Source: Holothuria scabra | Lineage: Eukaryota; Echinodermata; Holothuroidea; Aspidochirotida; Holothuriidae | Direction: 5' to 3' | Assembly: GCA_037179385.1 (NCBI GenBank) | Contig: CM074188.1 | Location: 28,437,594-28,501,593 of the forward strand | Length of the DNA stretch: 64,000 bases | Shown: positions 61,975-64,000 of the stretch, piece by piece | Layout of the letters: every line of letters starts with the position of its first letter | How positions within the stretch are numbered: the first letter of the stretch is position 1 | Program-made: the position numbers and the translations under genes | Notes under the pieces: generated by a model | The model's database searches: none | What the model was told of the DNA's origin: nothing | Seen by the model: only the letters and a program-made list of their open reading frames with translations

Positions 61975-62350
61975 GACTGACCCCAATTTGATGTGTGGGG
62001 CCACCTGGGCCGTACAGGAAGGGCCCCCAATTGACCATACCTTGCTGAATTGGGCAGATTTTGGTCCTAAGTTGGGCAGAGATTATGCCCTGGTTGGGCA
62101 ACTGGAGTCTGGCAAAAAACCAGCACTTTATAGAGAGAGAGAGCCCGGGTGGCCATGAAGGCCACATTAGAAAAACATTTGGATTGGGTTGTTAATTCTA
62201 TGTTTGGCATATTATCATGACAATACAGGACTCTTTTTTTCTGGGGCTGTGACCTTTTGCCCTATTCCAGATCCACAACCATGTGCATAATCTCTGCCCG
62301 ACTGAGGCACCCATGTCTGCCCGATTCAGCAGGGTTTTGGCCAATTAGGG
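61975..62350. mobile_element. Inverted-repeat element, copy 2
   Basis: The arms are cttgctgaattgggcagatt ... gcagagattatgccc (62042-62093) and gtgcataatctctgcccgac ... cgattcagcaggg (62283-62333). Same family as 57935-58345 and better preserved. Confidence 0.75.
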
Positions 62351-62499
62351 GGCTGCAGCCTGAGCCCCGACCTTCCATCCCATACAGTCATGCATATAAT
62401 AAAATAAAAAGTGCAAATCAATGATGATGTGATCTGGTGCTACATGTCATTTTTGATTCCTTGCCGAAGGCAGGCAATGAATCTATACAATGGTGAAGT

Positions 62500-63180
62500 C
62501 GTGTGGATGTTTGTCTGTGTGTGTGTGTGTATGTATGTGTGTGTGACACCCGCTTGTAAACACGATATCTCAAGAAGAGTAACTCTGAGATATCACATAC
62601 TTGGCGTGTAGATTGCCCAAATTGAGTAGATGATCCCTATTGTTTTTGGTGGAGGTCAAAGGTCATTTGGGTTCACCAAAGATCAAATAGTAAAAACCTT
62701 GGAAATTGCTTGTAAACACGATATCTCCAGATTAAAAAATGTGAGTGATCTCATACTCACCGTGCGGATTGCCCATATTGAGTAGATGATCCCTATTGTT
62801 TTTGGTGTAAGTCAAAGGTCATTTGAGGTCGCCAGAGGTAAAAAGGTCAAAACCTTGTAAACACTGCATCTCAAGAAGGGTAACCGTGAGGAATCTCATA
62901 CAAGGCATGTGGATTGTTCATATTAAGTAGATGATCCCTATTGTTTTTGGTGGAGGCCAAAGGTCATTTGGGGTCGCCAGAGATGAAAACGTAAAAACAT
63001 TGTGAACATTATTTTTCATGAAGGGTAACTGTGAGGGATCTCTTACTTACGATGTGGATGGCGCATATTGAGGAGATGATCGCCATTGTTTTATTGGAGG
63101 TCAAAGGTCCTTTGGGGTCATCAGAGGTTAAAAAATGAAAAACTTGCAAATGGCAAATGCTGCATTTCAAAAAGGGTAAC
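62500..63180 (+). repeat. Satellite of four 144-156-bp units, each with a DR1-like site
   Basis: The units share gtagatgatccctattgttt, a gtgagggatctcatac-type block and an aggtcaaaggtcatttgggg block. The AGGTCAAAGGTCA-like sequences start at 62653 (perfect), 62809, 62954 and 63098 (one mismatch each). The spacing is 156, 145 and 144. A (TG)n tract precedes the array at 62514-62545. Confidence 0.9.
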
Positions 63181-64000
63181 TGTTAGAGTTAATTTTCATG
63201 AGTGGATAGGGTTTAAGAGTATTGAATGACATGGGTAATGTAAGAGGCATAGGTTAGTTTTTGGAACAGTTTATCCACTTCATTATGTTAATGATAAAGT
63301 GAGGTAATTTGACAATGTGTACTGAAGCAAACTCAAACTCACTGATATTAAGAAGATCTTAAGTGCTCAAACTGAGTGCACATCCTTTGGTTTTTATGTT
63401 GATTCTGGTTTGAAGTTTTGCTCTGTTATTACATTTAGTGTCAGTATTAATACCCACAGGAGTAAGTGGGTAGAGCAAAATATAAAAATGCTAAAAGGAA
63501 AAACCTGTTCATCAGGCTGACATGCTAATTACTTCATCTTTGGCATGGGTATGCTGATTTCGCCACAAGTATATACATTTTCATGGAATTTATTTCCTAC
63601 TGTTAAATGGAAGTTCCTAGCAGTGTCTGGAACATGTGAGTTTAAACAAGGGCTGTCTGAGGGTCATTTGGGGACAAAGTCTGGACATACTGGAGAAAGC
63701 TTCAATGCCCATAAAGCAGAGAATTGTTCAGTGGGGAACTTCATAAGTGTAATCTTTGAACAGATCAAGTGCTCTGTGTGACGCACAAGAATTTCTTTTA
63801 GGGCATACGAACATTGTCTCTTCGATAATCCTAAAGAAAAAATGAAGATAACATTAAATTTAGTATCAAAGATTGTTAAAAGTTTCAAACAAACCTTGTG
63901 CCACTGTCCTCGTAGGGACATGTAAGTGGGAAATAAATAATTTAATACACCACGGGCTATTAGTTATAGAAAGAACTAAATTACTGATCATTTGGATCAA
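63181..64000. other. No gene recognised
   Basis: A plus-strand frame at 63545-63781 has a superficially zinc-finger-like HLGTKSGHTGESF but no paired Cys/His pattern, so I do not call it. Confidence 0.35.

Noticed and set aside
63545..63781. C2H2 zinc-finger fragment
   Set aside because: The HTGE-like string lacks the paired Cys and His residues.

Overview
The window looks like nuclear DNA of an animal, most likely a marine invertebrate deuterostome such as an echinoderm. The evidence is intron-split genes with phase-1 fibronectin type III exons, a two-gene Harbinger transposon, Penelope-like retroelements, tRNA-derived SINE-like repeats, a CR1/L2-type LINE tail and long (TA)n tracts. The species assignment is inference; no single-copy marker fixes it. 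There are no bacterial operons, rRNA genes or CRISPR arrays.

Layout. 1-7,040: repeats only. These are an inverted pair of arms (about 345-720 and 3,785-4,180), a 21-bp minisatellite in a 288-bp higher-order unit, and a LINE 3' end. 9,449-16,111, minus strand: a large two-ORF locus. ORF1 is an SGNH/GDSL-type esterase-like protein with a basic tail. ORF2 is about 1,785 codons with a Cys-rich N-terminus, a conserved GDWH block, an XPG/FEN-like nuclease region and a tesmin/TSO1-like CXC motif. It is probably a large mobile element of uncertain superfamily. 16,766-21,613: a recent tandem duplication that copied half an FN3 exon. 21,407-25,999, minus strand: four exons of a cell-surface-type receptor gene. 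31,078-39,151: a full 8.07-kb PIF/Harbinger element with TIRs, a TTA target duplication, a MADF-type DNA-binding gene and a spliced DDE transposase gene. 40.4-41.2 kb: a BEL/Pao-like LTR retrotransposon remnant with a tRNA-iMet primer binding site. 42.9-43.8 kb: a compact ubiquitin-specific-protease-like gene. 45.5-46.8 kb: a 330-345-bp satellite. 49.2-55.6 kb: Penelope-like copies interleaved with (TA)n tracts, including a 1.9-kb palindrome and a 475-bp hairpin carrying tRNA-like sequences. 57.6-64 kb: inverted-repeat elements and a 145-156-bp satellite that carries a nuclear-receptor DR1-like site in each unit.

How it fits together. Most recognisable coding sequence belongs to mobile elements; the only clear host gene is the FN3 receptor. 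A cross-cutting observation is that almost every reading-frame break in the otherwise open genes is a one-base change in a homopolymer, mostly 4-5 bases long, with no nonsense codons. This points to consensus errors in the assembly rather than gene death, so several of these elements may be intact in the animal.
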